DNA from: Hoskinsella mucinilytica
Lineage (GTDB): Bacteria; Bacillota_I; Bacilli_A; Erysipelotrichales; Erysipelotrichaceae
Assembly: GCF_045223415.1 (NCBI RefSeq)
Contig: NZ_JBEQZJ010000005.1
Location: 48,777 to 112,776 of the forward strand
Length of the DNA stretch: 64,000 nt
Reading direction: 5' to 3'
Numbering within the stretch: position 1 is the stretch's first letter; every line of letters starts with the position of its first letter. Under the pieces are notes generated by a model. The model saw nothing but the letters and a program-made list of their open reading frames with translations. It did not search any database and had not been told where the DNA came from. This document shows, one piece after another, positions 43,274-52,300 of this stretch. The translations under genes were made by a program, and so were the position numbers.

Positions 43274-44519
43274 CGATCTTCTCCTTCCATCTTCTTCTCG
43301 TCTGTGTATTGGGAATATGATGCTCCATGCGATATTTTGCAATCGTTCTTCTAGAGCATGTAATACCTTGTTCTTTTAAACATTCAGAAAGTTGGCGATC
43401 TGATAATGGCGCATGACGATCCTCCTGTTCGATCAATTTTCTCAACATGAGATAAATAGAATCTACCGATGTCTTATGTACCTGTTTACATAAGAGATTT
43501 TTCATAGGATAAACTATACCATTGTATTCATAATATTTATCCTTCATCGCTCGTGATATGGTACTTTCATGAACAGATAATGCTTCCGCAACATCTACCA
43601 TACGCAAATAGTTTAAAGGCTTTTGATATCGTAAATGACCTTGTTGTACTTCTACTAGTACACTCATGATTGCATACAAGGTTTCTTTTCTCCGATTCAG
43701 ACAATCAATGATGACTTTTCCTTGTTCCCTTTTTTCTTTGATAAAGTGTTTATCCTCTTTATTGAAATCATACCCCTTATCATAATCATATTCCTTTATG
43801 TTAAAGTAATGAGGCATTATGATTTGAAGTTCTTCCTCTTTCATTTTCAAAATGACATCAGGCTTCACAAATTGAATATGCTCCATATCATAAGAACTCG
43901 CCGGTCTTGGATCCAGGGTTTGGATGAGTAAGATGGCTTCTTTGATGGCTTGTTTTTCAACGTGATATTTTTGTGCTAACTTTTCCATACGATTCTTGGC
44001 GATATCTTGCAAATCATATATGACAAGTTGTTGCGCTAATGTATGATCTGGATACATTTGTTTCAACTGAAGATATAAACATTCACTAAGATCCTTAGAT
44101 GCAATACCATAGGGCATACACTGATGAATCAACTCAAGCACATATTCTACTTGAGGTAATGGACTATGAAGTTTATCAGCAAGTTCTTCTTTTGTGACAA
44201 GCAAATACCCATTTCCATCACAGTTTTGCAAAATCATTTCTAAAATACCGAGGTTTAAATGTTTATCATTGATTTGAAGCAACAATTCTTCTTGTAAGGA
44301 ATGTTGTTCATCTGCGATATCAAAGTCCTGATGATAATGGACGTTGGAAGGTTCAAAGAAATCTATTTCATAAAGTGGATTTTCCATTAATTCTTTTTCC
44401 AAAAACTCCTTTAATTGAAGGCTATTTAACTGTAATAAAGAGATGGAAAGCTTCATTCCATATGATAATGACATGGTTTGTAGCTGTTTCTGAGACAGCT
44501 TTTGAGAAAATGCGCTCAT
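43266..44519 (-). CDS. rpoN: RNA polymerase sigma-54 factor
   Basis: The 417-residue protein starts with a Gln/Leu-rich region I (SQKQLQTMSLSYG, QLNSLQLKEFLE) that meets the activator. A core-binding region follows (PYGIASKDLSECL and LDPRPASSY), then a DNA-binding HTH (VADV-like HESTISRAMKDKY), and the C-terminal RpoN box reads SRRTIAKYR. Slightly short but complete. It lies between an oxidoreductase and the LevR-type activator, overlapping both, so it appears dedicated to or at least co-expressed with this PTS module. Confidence 0.96.
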   Translation of the reverse strand: MSAFSQKLSQKQLQTMSLSYGMKLSISLLQLNSLQLKEFLEKELMENPLYEIDFFEPSNVHYHQDFDIADEQHSLQEELLLQINDKHLNLGILEMILQNCDGNGYLLVTKEELADKLHSPLPQVEYVLELIHQCMPYGIASKDLSECLYLQLKQMYPDHTLAQQLVIYDLQDIAKNRMEKLAQKYHVEKQAIKEAILLIQTLDPRPASSYDMEHIQFVKPDVILKMKEEELQIIMPHYFNIKEYDYDKGYDFNKEDKHFIKEKREQGKVIIDCLNRRKETLYAIMSVLVEVQQGHLRYQKPLNYLRMVDVAEALSVHESTISRAMKDKYYEYNGIVYPMKNLLCKQVHKTSVDSIYLMLRKLIEQEDRHAPLSDRQLSECLKEQGITCSRRTIAKYRMEHHIPNTQTRRRWKEKIDE

Positions 44520-45493
44520 TGATCTGCCTCAAATACAATGCCAGCATAAGCTCTTGCCTGTACCAACAAAGACATGACATCTTTGGTATGTTGTAATCTT
44601 CTTATACAGGCATGATGATCATGTTCTTCCACCATACGAACAAACTGTTTTATGTAGTAATAATGTGTCAATATATGATCTTGTTGTTGGCAACTTTCCT
44701 TAGTTCCATCCAATAAACATAAAGAAACCTTAGAAAGTGTCGCTGCATCACTATCGATTTGAATCATTCCTTTTTCTCCCTGAATCTGTACAAAACTGTT
44801 TACTTGGCTATCTTTGGCCGCAATACAAACACCAGTCATTGTTTCATATTGTAATATCGCACATCCCGAAAAATCAATTCCATCTTTTATATTGGCATGA
44901 TATGCGATGGAAGTAGGCATATCAAACATGGTAGTCATAAAATGTAAATTGTATACGTTAAGATCCATCAATGCTCCTCCGGAATATTGACATTGAAAGA
45001 CATTTGGTTTTTCCCCTTTCAAATAGGATTGATACTTACTGGAAACCTTTGACATATTAGAAACCACCATATGAATCGGCATGATACGTGGCATCCATTC
45101 AGCAATTAGTTTTAAATGAGGAAGATCAACTACCGTAATTCCTTCCATTAAAAACAATGCTCTGTTTTTTGCGATTTGAATCAGTTCTTCGCATTCTTCC
45201 AATGTAGATGTGAATGGCTTTTCTAAAATAACGTGCTTTCCTGCCAATAATGCTTTTTTTGCATGTGAAAAATGCAGACTATTGGGTGAAGCAATATACA
45301 CTACCTCTATCCTTTCATCTGCCATCATTTGATCTAAATCCGTATAAACAATGTTCCCCTGAAATTTCTCCCTCAATTGCTCTCCTTTTTCAAAGCTACG
45401 AGAATAAACAGCATGACAACTATGTCCTGCTTCTATCCAGCAACTTAAAAACCAAGAGGTAATTTGCCCAGTTCCAATCGTTCCAACATTCAT
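44516..45493 (-). CDS. Gfo/Idh/MocA-family oxidoreductase
   Basis: An NAD(P)-dependent dehydrogenase of 325 residues. The Rossmann start GTIGTGQITSWF binds the dinucleotide. The EKPFTSTLEEC block holds the catalytic Lys, and the C-terminal sheet domain begins near 125. It probably oxidises a sugar, inositol-like or trans-dihydrodiol substrate. Its stop overlaps rpoN by 4 bp. GGAGG precedes the ATG. Its place at the head of the sigma-54 unit suggests a role on the same carbon source. Confidence 0.9.
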   Translation of the reverse strand: MNVGTIGTGQITSWFLSCWIEAGHSCHAVYSRSFEKGEQLREKFQGNIVYTDLDQMMADERIEVVYIASPNSLHFSHAKKALLAGKHVILEKPFTSTLEECEELIQIAKNRALFLMEGITVVDLPHLKLIAEWMPRIMPIHMVVSNMSKVSSKYQSYLKGEKPNVFQCQYSGGALMDLNVYNLHFMTTMFDMPTSIAYHANIKDGIDFSGCAILQYETMTGVCIAAKDSQVNSFVQIQGEKGMIQIDSDAATLSKVSLCLLDGTKESCQQQDHILTHYYYIKQFVRMVEEHDHHACIRRLQHTKDVMSLLVQARAYAGIVFEADQ

Positions 45494-45644
45494 TTTGTAT
45501 ATCCTCCTTTAAAATATAATATTTTAAATGAAGATTTGGTGCTCTACAAAAGTAGTCTATCATTTTTGATATGTAATGTAAAGGCTATACAAAGTTCCAT
45601 ATTCTTACAAATTTCATCAAACAACTATTTTGCCCATATATAGC

Positions 45645-45687
45645 AAAAAACCTCTAAACATGATGCTTCACAATGGTTAGAGGTTCT
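45645..45687 (-). terminator. Terminator of the ABC transporter genes
   Basis: AACCTCTAA (45649-45657) and TTAGAGGTT (45677-45685) pair with a 19-base loop; six T follow on the minus strand. Confidence 0.75.
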
Positions 45688-45712
45688 ATTTGATGAAATC
45701 TTGTGGTATTTC

Positions 45713-47329
45713 TTAACTCCTCATCAGCTTTTTAAAATCGATTTGATAAATAAAGATGATCATCATAATCAAGAGCAATATTTGAAAACACAAGCTGTAA
45801 CTAACAAATGAAAGAAACCATGAGGAATCCATCAGATATCCCAAGGCGAGCTGAAAAATTAAAATCCCAGCATTTTCAAGAAATGCCAAAGATAAAAGTT
45901 GCCTTTTACTGAACCCATCAAAATAGCGAATGGTCCATTCTTTTCTTCTGAAATAACAATACAAAGCAGCAAACAATACTGATATAATTACAAATATAAT
46001 AGAAATGATACGCATACTGTTTTTCTGATTGTTCTGTAAGTCTTGATGATCTTCACACAATTGAATATCACGAAGAAACACAATTCTGGAATCATCAAAC
46101 GTCCTTAATTCTTCCAATGTATCAACAAAAAATGCCGGTTCACTTTTCGTCAATGATTGATAGGTTTCTATTGGTAAGAACAGGTAAAAGTCTTGTTGCA
46201 CGCCGTTTATGATATCACTTTGATCCATAATTCCCGCAACCGGAACTATTATCTGCTGATCTTGGTAAGAAAGATCTAAACTGCGACCCTTTAAATCTTG
46301 ATGCAGATATTGAAACAGATTCTGATTGATATAACAGCCATCAATTTTATAATCCTGTCTTAGATAATGTTCCATTTGATTCTGTGGATAGTAAAACATC
46401 AGGTCTACTTCAACACCTTGTGCCAGCATTCCTTTTTGTGTTTGATATTCCTCATTCAAAACTTCCTTTTGCGCCGATTGTGACAAAGTAGCGCATTGAT
46501 CTTCAAAATAAATTGACAGACCTTGTTGTAATACCAACGCAAACAAAGGAACAAAGATTAGAATCACGCATAATTTTAGATAAAAGAAACAATCTTTCTT
46601 TTGCTGGATCTTTATGATACTGAATAGACGTACTCGTTGGGTTCTTTCCTCATGATCCTTAAGAAGGTATGGTTTTTTCATGTCTTTTATCAAACGCAGC
46701 TGCTGATTCTCCATCATATAGATTTTATCTGCATAGTCATCAAGATTTCGATGACTTGTCATCACAACACAAACCTGATAATCACGAGCGATGCTTTGAA
46801 TCCATTTCATCATAGAGCGCTCATTATCACTATCCAATTGACTGGTAGGTTCATCAAGCAAAAGCAAATCCGGTTGCTTCGATATTGCACACATGATTGC
46901 TATTCTCTGCTTTTCACCACCAGATAGATCGTTTACTTTTCTAGAAATTAATGCTTCCAATCCAGACCTTTTCAATAACTGCCATATCTCATCTTTCGAT
47001 AATATAATTCCATTTAATTCCGCATAGTATCGGATATTATCCTCTACCGTGATATCTTCAATTAACATCTTGCTTTGTAGTACAAAGCTAATCTTTTCTC
47101 TTCTGATTGTGGCTTTTTGCGAGTTACCTAAATGGTCAATTCGTTTTTGATCCCATAGAAATTCACAAGTCATGGTTCCAACCAGACACATTTGATACAA
47201 TAGCGTTGTCTTTCCACAACCACTTTTTCCTTTAATCAGAATCACTTCTTTTCGATTTCCCTGAAGATATCCATCATGTAACAGTTTTCTGTTTTTATAG
47301 GATAATTGAAGATGTTTCAACTCAATCAT
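45713..47329 (-). CDS. ABC ATPase fused to a MacB-like permease (half-transporter 2)
   Basis: Residues 1-215 form an ABC ATPase with Walker A GKSGCGKTT (34-42), signature LSGGE (135-139) and Walker B LLLLDEP (156-161). The rest is a permease: one helix at about 245-268, an outside domain to about 430, then three helices at the C-terminus, the MacB/LolC layout. Length 538. The reverse order of parts (ATPase first) matches MacB and bacteriocin-associated ABC proteins. Its start overlaps the partner gene by 4 bp, so the two likely form a heterodimer. Confidence 0.88.
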   Translation of the reverse strand: MIELKHLQLSYKNRKLLHDGYLQGNRKEVILIKGKSGCGKTTLLYQMCLVGTMTCEFLWDQKRIDHLGNSQKATIRREKISFVLQSKMLIEDITVEDNIRYYAELNGIILSKDEIWQLLKRSGLEALISRKVNDLSGGEKQRIAIMCAISKQPDLLLLDEPTSQLDSDNERSMMKWIQSIARDYQVCVVMTSHRNLDDYADKIYMMENQQLRLIKDMKKPYLLKDHEERTQRVRLFSIIKIQQKKDCFFYLKLCVILIFVPLFALVLQQGLSIYFEDQCATLSQSAQKEVLNEEYQTQKGMLAQGVEVDLMFYYPQNQMEHYLRQDYKIDGCYINQNLFQYLHQDLKGRSLDLSYQDQQIIVPVAGIMDQSDIINGVQQDFYLFLPIETYQSLTKSEPAFFVDTLEELRTFDDSRIVFLRDIQLCEDHQDLQNNQKNSMRIISIIFVIISVLFAALYCYFRRKEWTIRYFDGFSKRQLLSLAFLENAGILIFQLALGYLMDSSWFLSFVSYSLCFQILLLIMMIIFIYQIDFKKLMRS

Positions 47330-49257
47330 ACGCTGACTCTCCTGCTATACAGCAAGGAACTTCCTTCAATCAACAGGGAGAATAAAAAGCAAATGACATA
47401 AGTAAACCATGGAAGAGTATAGGTTTTCTGAAATCCCTGAGAAGCAATCAACAAGATGAGAAGACAACAAAGCATCGCTACCAGAAAGTCAAAGCAAGCA
47501 CGATAACATAAGCATGTTCGATACGTTCTTTGACTAAAGGAAACATCGTTAGAAACAGCTTTGATATAGTAGAAAAACTGCAAATCGATGTTTCTTTTCA
47601 AATATTTTAATACCAACACTAGCAACACCATTCCACCGCATAGGAGTAACGCAAACCGCTGTTGAAATGCCTTGGTGCTTGCTTCTGTCTGCAAATATGC
47701 ATATACATCAAAATATTCTGAATCACAACCCAATCCCAACTGTACCAGTTTATCCTTAAATTCGGCTATATCTTTTACAGACGTTAATTCTACAACATAT
47801 GCATTGGGCTGATAAGGCCGATACTCTGCCTCACCTTCTTTATAACCTGTTGATGGATTCTGTTCATTGATATATGTCTGATAAACGCTTTGTGGCAGAT
47901 AAATGACATTTTCTACTGTTGATATCGACATCCCCATTTTGGAAATATCATCCTTTAAAACACCCGCAATTGGGAAAGTGACTTCCATTGCATGTTCCTT
48001 TGGATATACAATATAATAGAGTGGATTTCCCATATCATCACCAACAAAGCCTTCATTGAATACATTGTATTCTGGTACAGGAAGAGAAAACGTCAGGCTG
48101 TCTCCTTGTTGCAAATTTCCCATATGTTCAGCTAATTCTTTTGTGATATAGATACCCTCATCATTTATCTTCTGATCAATATATTGTTCAATATCCTTAG
48201 TATCATCATAAGAAATATACTCAATAGCTGTATCCTTATCTCCTGGGAATAGTAGCTTATTTTTCAATTTCATTTCCTTTGCGTTAGTTTCGATATAACA
48301 ATATAATTCTCTCACGGATCGTACTGACTTCATACTTTTCAACTCTGCCAGTTGTTCCACTGTCAACGGATATTCATTTTGATTATACGTAGCACCTTCT
48401 ATCAATGGAGCATAGACAACAAATTGATTCGTAAATAAGGAATTCAATTGTTCTTCTTGATCCTTCACATAAACATCAACCGAAAAAAGGCCAAGACCCA
48501 ATGCGCAGATGGATATCGTAATCAAACATTGTGCAATGATATGATATACTTTATGATGTTTCAAACTTTTCCAATAGTAATTCAAAAGATCCGGCTTTTT
48601 CTTTTTAATTTCAAGACAGAACTTATCATCTGTGATGGTTCCTTCTTTACTAACATCCCCTTGTAGAAGAGTATAAACAACATCACATATTGCTAAGACC
48701 TTTTGCTCATGCGTGGATATGATGACTGCGCTGTTGGAAAGATATTTTTGAATAATTCTTAAAGTCTTATCAACCATCTCATCATTGAGGGATGCTGTTG
48801 GCTCGTCCAACAACACAATTTTTCTTTGCAAAACACAAGCGATCAGCAAAGAAAATCTTTTCTTCTCACCATCAGACAAAGTATTGGGATAAAGTAAAAA
48901 CGTATGGGTGATTTCTAATTCCTCTGCCAATACTTGTTCTAATTCAGAATCTTTTGACTTTTGATCATAAGCATATAACAGATTCAAATTTTCCCTCATT
49001 GTCAAATCCTCTTCAAATAACGGATCCTGTCTAACATACCATACATTTTGATTCAGAAGTTGAGAATCTATCTGTTCTCCATCTATTTCATAAGTCTTGT
49101 AGCCTTGGATGTTTTGTGAAATCAAATTCAATAACGTTGTTTTTCCGAATCCACTTTTTCCTGATATGGCAGTAATCTGGTGAATACCACAAGAAAAATC
49201 AAAATCATGAAACAAGACTTTATCAAATTTAATATTAATTCCCTTTATGCTCAACAT
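47326..49257 (-). CDS. ABC ATPase fused to a MacB-like permease (half-transporter 1)
   Basis: This 643-residue protein has an ATPase at 1-205 (Walker A GKSGFGKTT 33-41, Walker B IVLLDEP 147-153) whose signature is LSDGE (127-131) instead of LSGGE. A helix follows at about 243-265, a large outside domain at about 270-570 and three helices at the end. With the next gene it makes a heterodimeric type VII (MacB/FtsX-like) ABC system. Such systems transmit force or export peptides and can give immunity. It lies downstream of an AgrAC-like pair and a peptide-gene remnant. The ribosome site is weak (GAGGGT). Confidence 0.88.
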   Translation of the reverse strand: MLSIKGINIKFDKVLFHDFDFSCGIHQITAISGKSGFGKTTLLNLISQNIQGYKTYEIDGEQIDSQLLNQNVWYVRQDPLFEEDLTMRENLNLLYAYDQKSKDSELEQVLAEELEITHTFLLYPNTLSDGEKKRFSLLIACVLQRKIVLLDEPTASLNDEMVDKTLRIIQKYLSNSAVIISTHEQKVLAICDVVYTLLQGDVSKEGTITDDKFCLEIKKKKPDLLNYYWKSLKHHKVYHIIAQCLITISICALGLGLFSVDVYVKDQEEQLNSLFTNQFVVYAPLIEGATYNQNEYPLTVEQLAELKSMKSVRSVRELYCYIETNAKEMKLKNKLLFPGDKDTAIEYISYDDTKDIEQYIDQKINDEGIYITKELAEHMGNLQQGDSLTFSLPVPEYNVFNEGFVGDDMGNPLYYIVYPKEHAMEVTFPIAGVLKDDISKMGMSISTVENVIYLPQSVYQTYINEQNPSTGYKEGEAEYRPYQPNAYVVELTSVKDIAEFKDKLVQLGLGCDSEYFDVYAYLQTEASTKAFQQRFALLLCGGMVLLVLVLKYLKRNIDLQFFYYIKAVSNDVSFSQRTYRTCLCYRACFDFLVAMLCCLLILLIASQGFQKTYTLPWFTYVICFLFSLLIEGSSLLYSRRVSV

Positions 49258-49275
49258 ACCCTCACGCCCCTTTCA

Positions 49276-49312
49276 TAAAAAACAGTAGAGCAATATAAAC
49301 AACTGCTCTACT
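49276..49312 (-). terminator. Hairpin terminator between remnant ORF and ABC genes
   Basis: AGTAGAGCA (49284-49292) and TGCTCTACT (49304-49312) form a perfect stem; six T follow on the minus strand. Lying before the ABC genes, it would limit their read-through expression, a common layout between a structural peptide gene and its transporter. Confidence 0.8.
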
Positions 49313-49327
49313 CCGACGCATTCATTG

Positions 49328-49504
49328 TTAATGTTTATGAACTTCTTTTCCAGAGTCAACAGTATTGTTTTTTGAATCTTTCAAAGTCCAATTCCAAGTT
49401 ATAATCACATTACCGCCTTGATAAGTTATTGCGCCATCCCAATATGATTTGTACTGAAGGAATATCCATTTTCTTTCGTAATCTTTTGAATAATGACTGA
49501 TTGC
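49328..49504 (-). pseudogene. Start-less 58-codon remnant of a secreted-peptide-like gene
   Basis: The frame is open from just after a TAG (49505-49507) to a TAA (49328-49330), with no Met, GTG/TTG start or ribosome site at its beginning. The translation is rich in Trp, Tyr and Thr: YWDGAITYQGGNVIITW, then NWTLKDSKNNT and a KEVHKH end. That composition is unlike random frame in this AT-rich DNA. It lies between a TTGACA promoter (49665) and a terminator. I read it as the 3' part of a bacteriocin- or signal-like gene whose leader was lost; the family is not recognised. Confidence 0.4.
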
Positions 49505-49600
49505 CTAGACTTAACTAATCACTAACTTAATTTGATGATATAAATCTAAAATAAAACATATATCACAGCATAGTAATAAATAAGCCTGTATCTAAGAAAT

Positions 49601-49670
49601 AATGAAATAACCATTAAGAGTTCAACTATTTCATTACATACAAAATAACTCTATTTACCTAATTTGTCAA
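49601..49670 (-). promoter_or_regulatory. Promoter with inverted repeat at the start site of the remnant/ABC unit
   Basis: On the minus strand TTGACA (49665-49670), 17 bp, TATTTT (49642-49647). Just downstream AATGAAATA (49601-49609) and TATTTCATT (49627-49635) form a 9-bp inverted repeat at the transcript's 5' end. Two ACGTT words 11 bp apart lie just upstream of the -35 and loosely resemble LytTR sites. From here to the ABC genes (49258-49600) the DNA holds only the remnant ORF and a terminator. Confidence 0.5.
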
Positions 49671-49688
49671 CGTTTTTTAAACGTAAGG

Positions 49689-50009
49689 TTATATGTTTTC
49701 ATCTAATCCTTTATCATTATGCTCAAAATACAACACCTTATCGGGATGTACCAACATATTTTTCATATACAAGCTATATTTCTCACAAGTGTCACAATAA
49801 AGATGTATTGTTTCATCATCATGTACCATTACTTTATATGGTTTGCTCATACAATGATCAATCCTTGCACATAATTCATGTTGCCCGAAAGGTAATGTAA
49901 GTCTTAGTTGTTTTCCCCTTTTTAATCGCCCCACTCTTTTACCATCAACATAAATGACAAAGCTTCGAAAACATAACAACTTTCTTTTTCTTCGTTCGAT
50001 AACGATCAT
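49689..50009 (-). CDS. Small protein with PEGA-like fold
   Basis: 106 residues, starting at the ATG at 50009 with GGAGG 5 bp upstream. The middle (FVIYVDGKRVGRLKRGKQ followed by PFGQHELCARI) has the strand-turn pattern of PEGA-like beta sandwiches, often found in envelope or signalling proteins. No signal peptide; four Cys in the C-terminal half. It immediately follows the AgrC-like kinase, so it is probably co-transcribed. Function unknown. Confidence 0.65.
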   Translation of the reverse strand: MIVIERRKRKLLCFRSFVIYVDGKRVGRLKRGKQLRLTLPFGQHELCARIDHCMSKPYKVMVHDDETIHLYCDTCEKYSLYMKNMLVHPDKVLYFEHNDKGLDENI

Positions 50010-50021
50010 AGTGTCCTCCAT

Positions 50022-51290
50022 TTACGGTTCCATCAAAATTCTAACAATAAAACGACGATTTTCTACGGAAATATTCATACATCCCTCATATTGTTCAACA
50101 GCATGGCGAACATTTTTTAATCCATATCCATGATATTCACTTTCCGGTTTTTTCGTTTCCAAGTGAAGTTCTTCTTCCATATAATCATTGGATACCTCTA
50201 AAAATAGCTTATGATAAAATTGTCGAATCAATATATCGACTCTTCCTTTGCATTGTTGTTCCTTCAGATACTCTACTGCATTATCCAAAAGGTTTCCAAG
50301 AATCGCACATAAATCAGAATCGCTAATAGCTAACTCTTTTGGTGCTCGATATGATATCGTTATTTCTATATCGGGATATCTCGTCATTTTATCATGAAGA
50401 ATCGCTGCGACAATATCATTTTCAACAGGGATGATATGATCTGCCTTCGTATAAATTTGCAAATAACTTTCTAGATAGGATTTCGCTTTATCCGTTTTTC
50501 CTTCTTCTAATAAATAGGTAATCACATGAAGATTGTTTTTCATATCATGTTTAAAGCTTTTGATTTCCTCAAAACTGTGTTCTCTTTCCAATAACTGTTC
50601 TAATTTCATTTCATTCATTTTGCTTTGTGCTTCTACCACTTGTTTTAAAGAAATAGATGCTACCAAGTCTTTAAAGAATAAATATAACAGATATACAAGA
50701 TAGAATAACAGTCCTGCCATAAAAGCATATAAAACAACCTGACGTTGATCTCTTGCTCTGGTCGCAAACAAACCGAGGATAAAGATGATGATCATTGCGA
50801 AAATTAAAAACAAACGCATTTTAAACCAATATTTGATATCAAAAGAATGCTTATATTGTCGCTGGGACAAAATCAAAACTACACCGGATAAATAAAGCAT
50901 TTTACACATAAACTCATTTCGTTCTAACAAGAAATCACTGGTTTCTAATTCTGTTGCGCTTAAATAATTAAACATAGAGTTCGCAAAAAACAAATAATTT
51001 AACAGCCAAATAATCACAAACAATACCCCGGTATAAAGAACCCAAGACATGATGATTCTCATATCAATTTTTTTACCATAGGTCCAAATGGCGAGAATAA
51101 GAAATACCGCACTACTTAATATGATATAGTGTAAAGAAGTAAAACAACGAAGAATGATAGCGACTAAACATAAAATTAAGAGTATCCAATGATTTGTTTT
51201 TGGCTTATCTAAACAATATACTTCAAAACTTAATATTGGTAAAATGACATCTGAGGCCCCAATCATCAGCATTAATAAATAAGTTAACAT
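50022..51290 (-). CDS. AgrC-like (GHKL) membrane sensor histidine kinase
   Basis: Six to seven helices fill residues 1-205, the sensor type that detects peptides in Agr systems. A coiled coil follows (220-245), then His248 in SFKHDMKNNLHV and a GHKL ATPase (LGNLLDNAVEYL and HGYGLKNVRHAVE). 422 residues. It follows the LytTR regulator by 4 bp. There is no agrB or agrD, so the signal peptide is not encoded in the usual way. Confidence 0.93.
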   Translation of the reverse strand: MLTYLLMLMIGASDVILPILSFEVYCLDKPKTNHWILLILCLVAIILRCFTSLHYIILSSAVFLILAIWTYGKKIDMRIIMSWVLYTGVLFVIIWLLNYLFFANSMFNYLSATELETSDFLLERNEFMCKMLYLSGVVLILSQRQYKHSFDIKYWFKMRLFLIFAMIIIFILGLFATRARDQRQVVLYAFMAGLLFYLVYLLYLFFKDLVASISLKQVVEAQSKMNEMKLEQLLEREHSFEEIKSFKHDMKNNLHVITYLLEEGKTDKAKSYLESYLQIYTKADHIIPVENDIVAAILHDKMTRYPDIEITISYRAPKELAISDSDLCAILGNLLDNAVEYLKEQQCKGRVDILIRQFYHKLFLEVSNDYMEEELHLETKKPESEYHGYGLKNVRHAVEQYEGCMNISVENRRFIVRILMEP

Positions 51291-51294
51291 ACTT

Positions 51295-52008
51295 TCACCA
51301 ACTCATTGACAAATAAGTCAAAATCTGATCATTGATTGCTTTTATCTTATTTTGACTGATTGCAATTTCTTCCTTTACTCCATCTAACTTCGCAATACCA
51401 TGTTTGGTACTTTTGATATAACGTATATTTACTAAAATCCCACGATTCAAAAAAATAAAAGCATCATCGTGTAACTTATGATGGATAGAAGTTAAGGTTT
51501 CGGCATGAATTTCAAAGGAATCGAAAATCGTTTGTGCACATATCTTCCTACCAACATAAGAAAAATAAATAATTTCGTCTTTTTTAAGCTGAACATAACC
51601 TTGATTTGTTTTAAAACTGACACTAATATTTTGTTCGATATAGTGGATACAACGAAGTATGGTTGTTTCTAAATGTTCATCAAGCTTTTGTTTATCAATA
51701 AAAGAAAATACATTGACACCAAAGGCTTCCGGCATATAATACACCTCAGAAGTGATATAGATAATGATTGGCATCTGCTTATGCAGACGTAATTGTTCAG
51801 CAACCTGAAGGCCATTTAGATCCGGCATATCGATATCTAATAATAGGATATCCATTGGTTCTTTATCTATGATATTTAAAAGCTCGGCACCATTTTCAAA
51901 CATATGGATCCGATAATCCTTTGCTGTTGGAAATAATATTTTTTCTACTCTTTCTTTGATTTGAATACAGATATCCTTTGCATCATCTACAATAGCGATT
52001 TTCAACAT
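51295..52008 (-). CDS. AgrA/LytTR-family response regulator
   Basis: Receiver with VDDAKD and phospho-Asp58 in LLLDIDMPD, followed by a LytTR DNA-binding domain at about 135-235 (VQLKKDEIIYFSYV and FIFLNRGILVNI). 237 residues. LytTR regulators of this kind control bacteriocin and virulence genes. Its likely targets are its own operon and the remnant/ABC promoter, but no firm site was found. Confidence 0.93.
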   Translation of the reverse strand: MLKIAIVDDAKDICIQIKERVEKILFPTAKDYRIHMFENGAELLNIIDKEPMDILLLDIDMPDLNGLQVAEQLRLHKQMPIIIYITSEVYYMPEAFGVNVFSFIDKQKLDEHLETTILRCIHYIEQNISVSFKTNQGYVQLKKDEIIYFSYVGRKICAQTIFDSFEIHAETLTSIHHKLHDDAFIFLNRGILVNIRYIKSTKHGIAKLDGVKEEIAISQNKIKAINDQILTYLSMSW

Positions 52009-52078
52009 TTGACTTCCTCTTTTCCATCCTCTTTATCTATAAGGTACAGGAAAAAATTTGATTATGCAAGAAAAATAT

Positions 52079-52300
52079 CTAACTAAGCCATAAGAACTTC
52101 CATATCAAAATCAGTATCGTACAAGGCATTTTTAGAAATGAAAATAAGAATATACAAAGAAACAAAAGAAAGGATATGAGATATAGAAAACAAAATCTAA
52201 GTAATGTATTACCTGTCACCATCCCAATGATGAATATAAGAAAACTGATCCATATCATATCATCACAAACCTTTTGTTTCATTACCCTAGAAAATTCCAT
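52079..52300 (-). CDS. Small hydrophobic membrane protein
   Basis: 73 residues with two or three helices and very high Leu, Ile, Phe and Cys content, ending in KFLWLS. The start at 52300 has AGAGG 8 bp upstream and overlaps the previous gene by 19 bp. Not recognised; its partner is presumably the other small membrane protein. It is 70 bp upstream of the AgrA-like gene and may belong to the same transcript. Confidence 0.6.
   Translation of the reverse strand: MEFSRVMKQKVCDDMIWISFLIFIIGMVTGNTLLRFCFLYLISFLLFLCIFLFSFLKMPCTILILIWKFLWLS

Noticed and set aside
49328..49504. Lactococcin 972-type bacteriocin
   Set aside because: The neighbouring ABC genes suggest it, but the residues do not match that family clearly enough to name it.
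49505..49690. Lost signal peptide just upstream of the remnant in another frame
   Set aside because: The only Met-started frame there (22 codons, hydrophobic) has no ribosome site and ends in a stop, so it was not joined to the remnant.
49664..49900. Plus-strand frame of 78 codons
   Set aside because: It is antisense to the PEGA-like gene, which has a good ribosome site.
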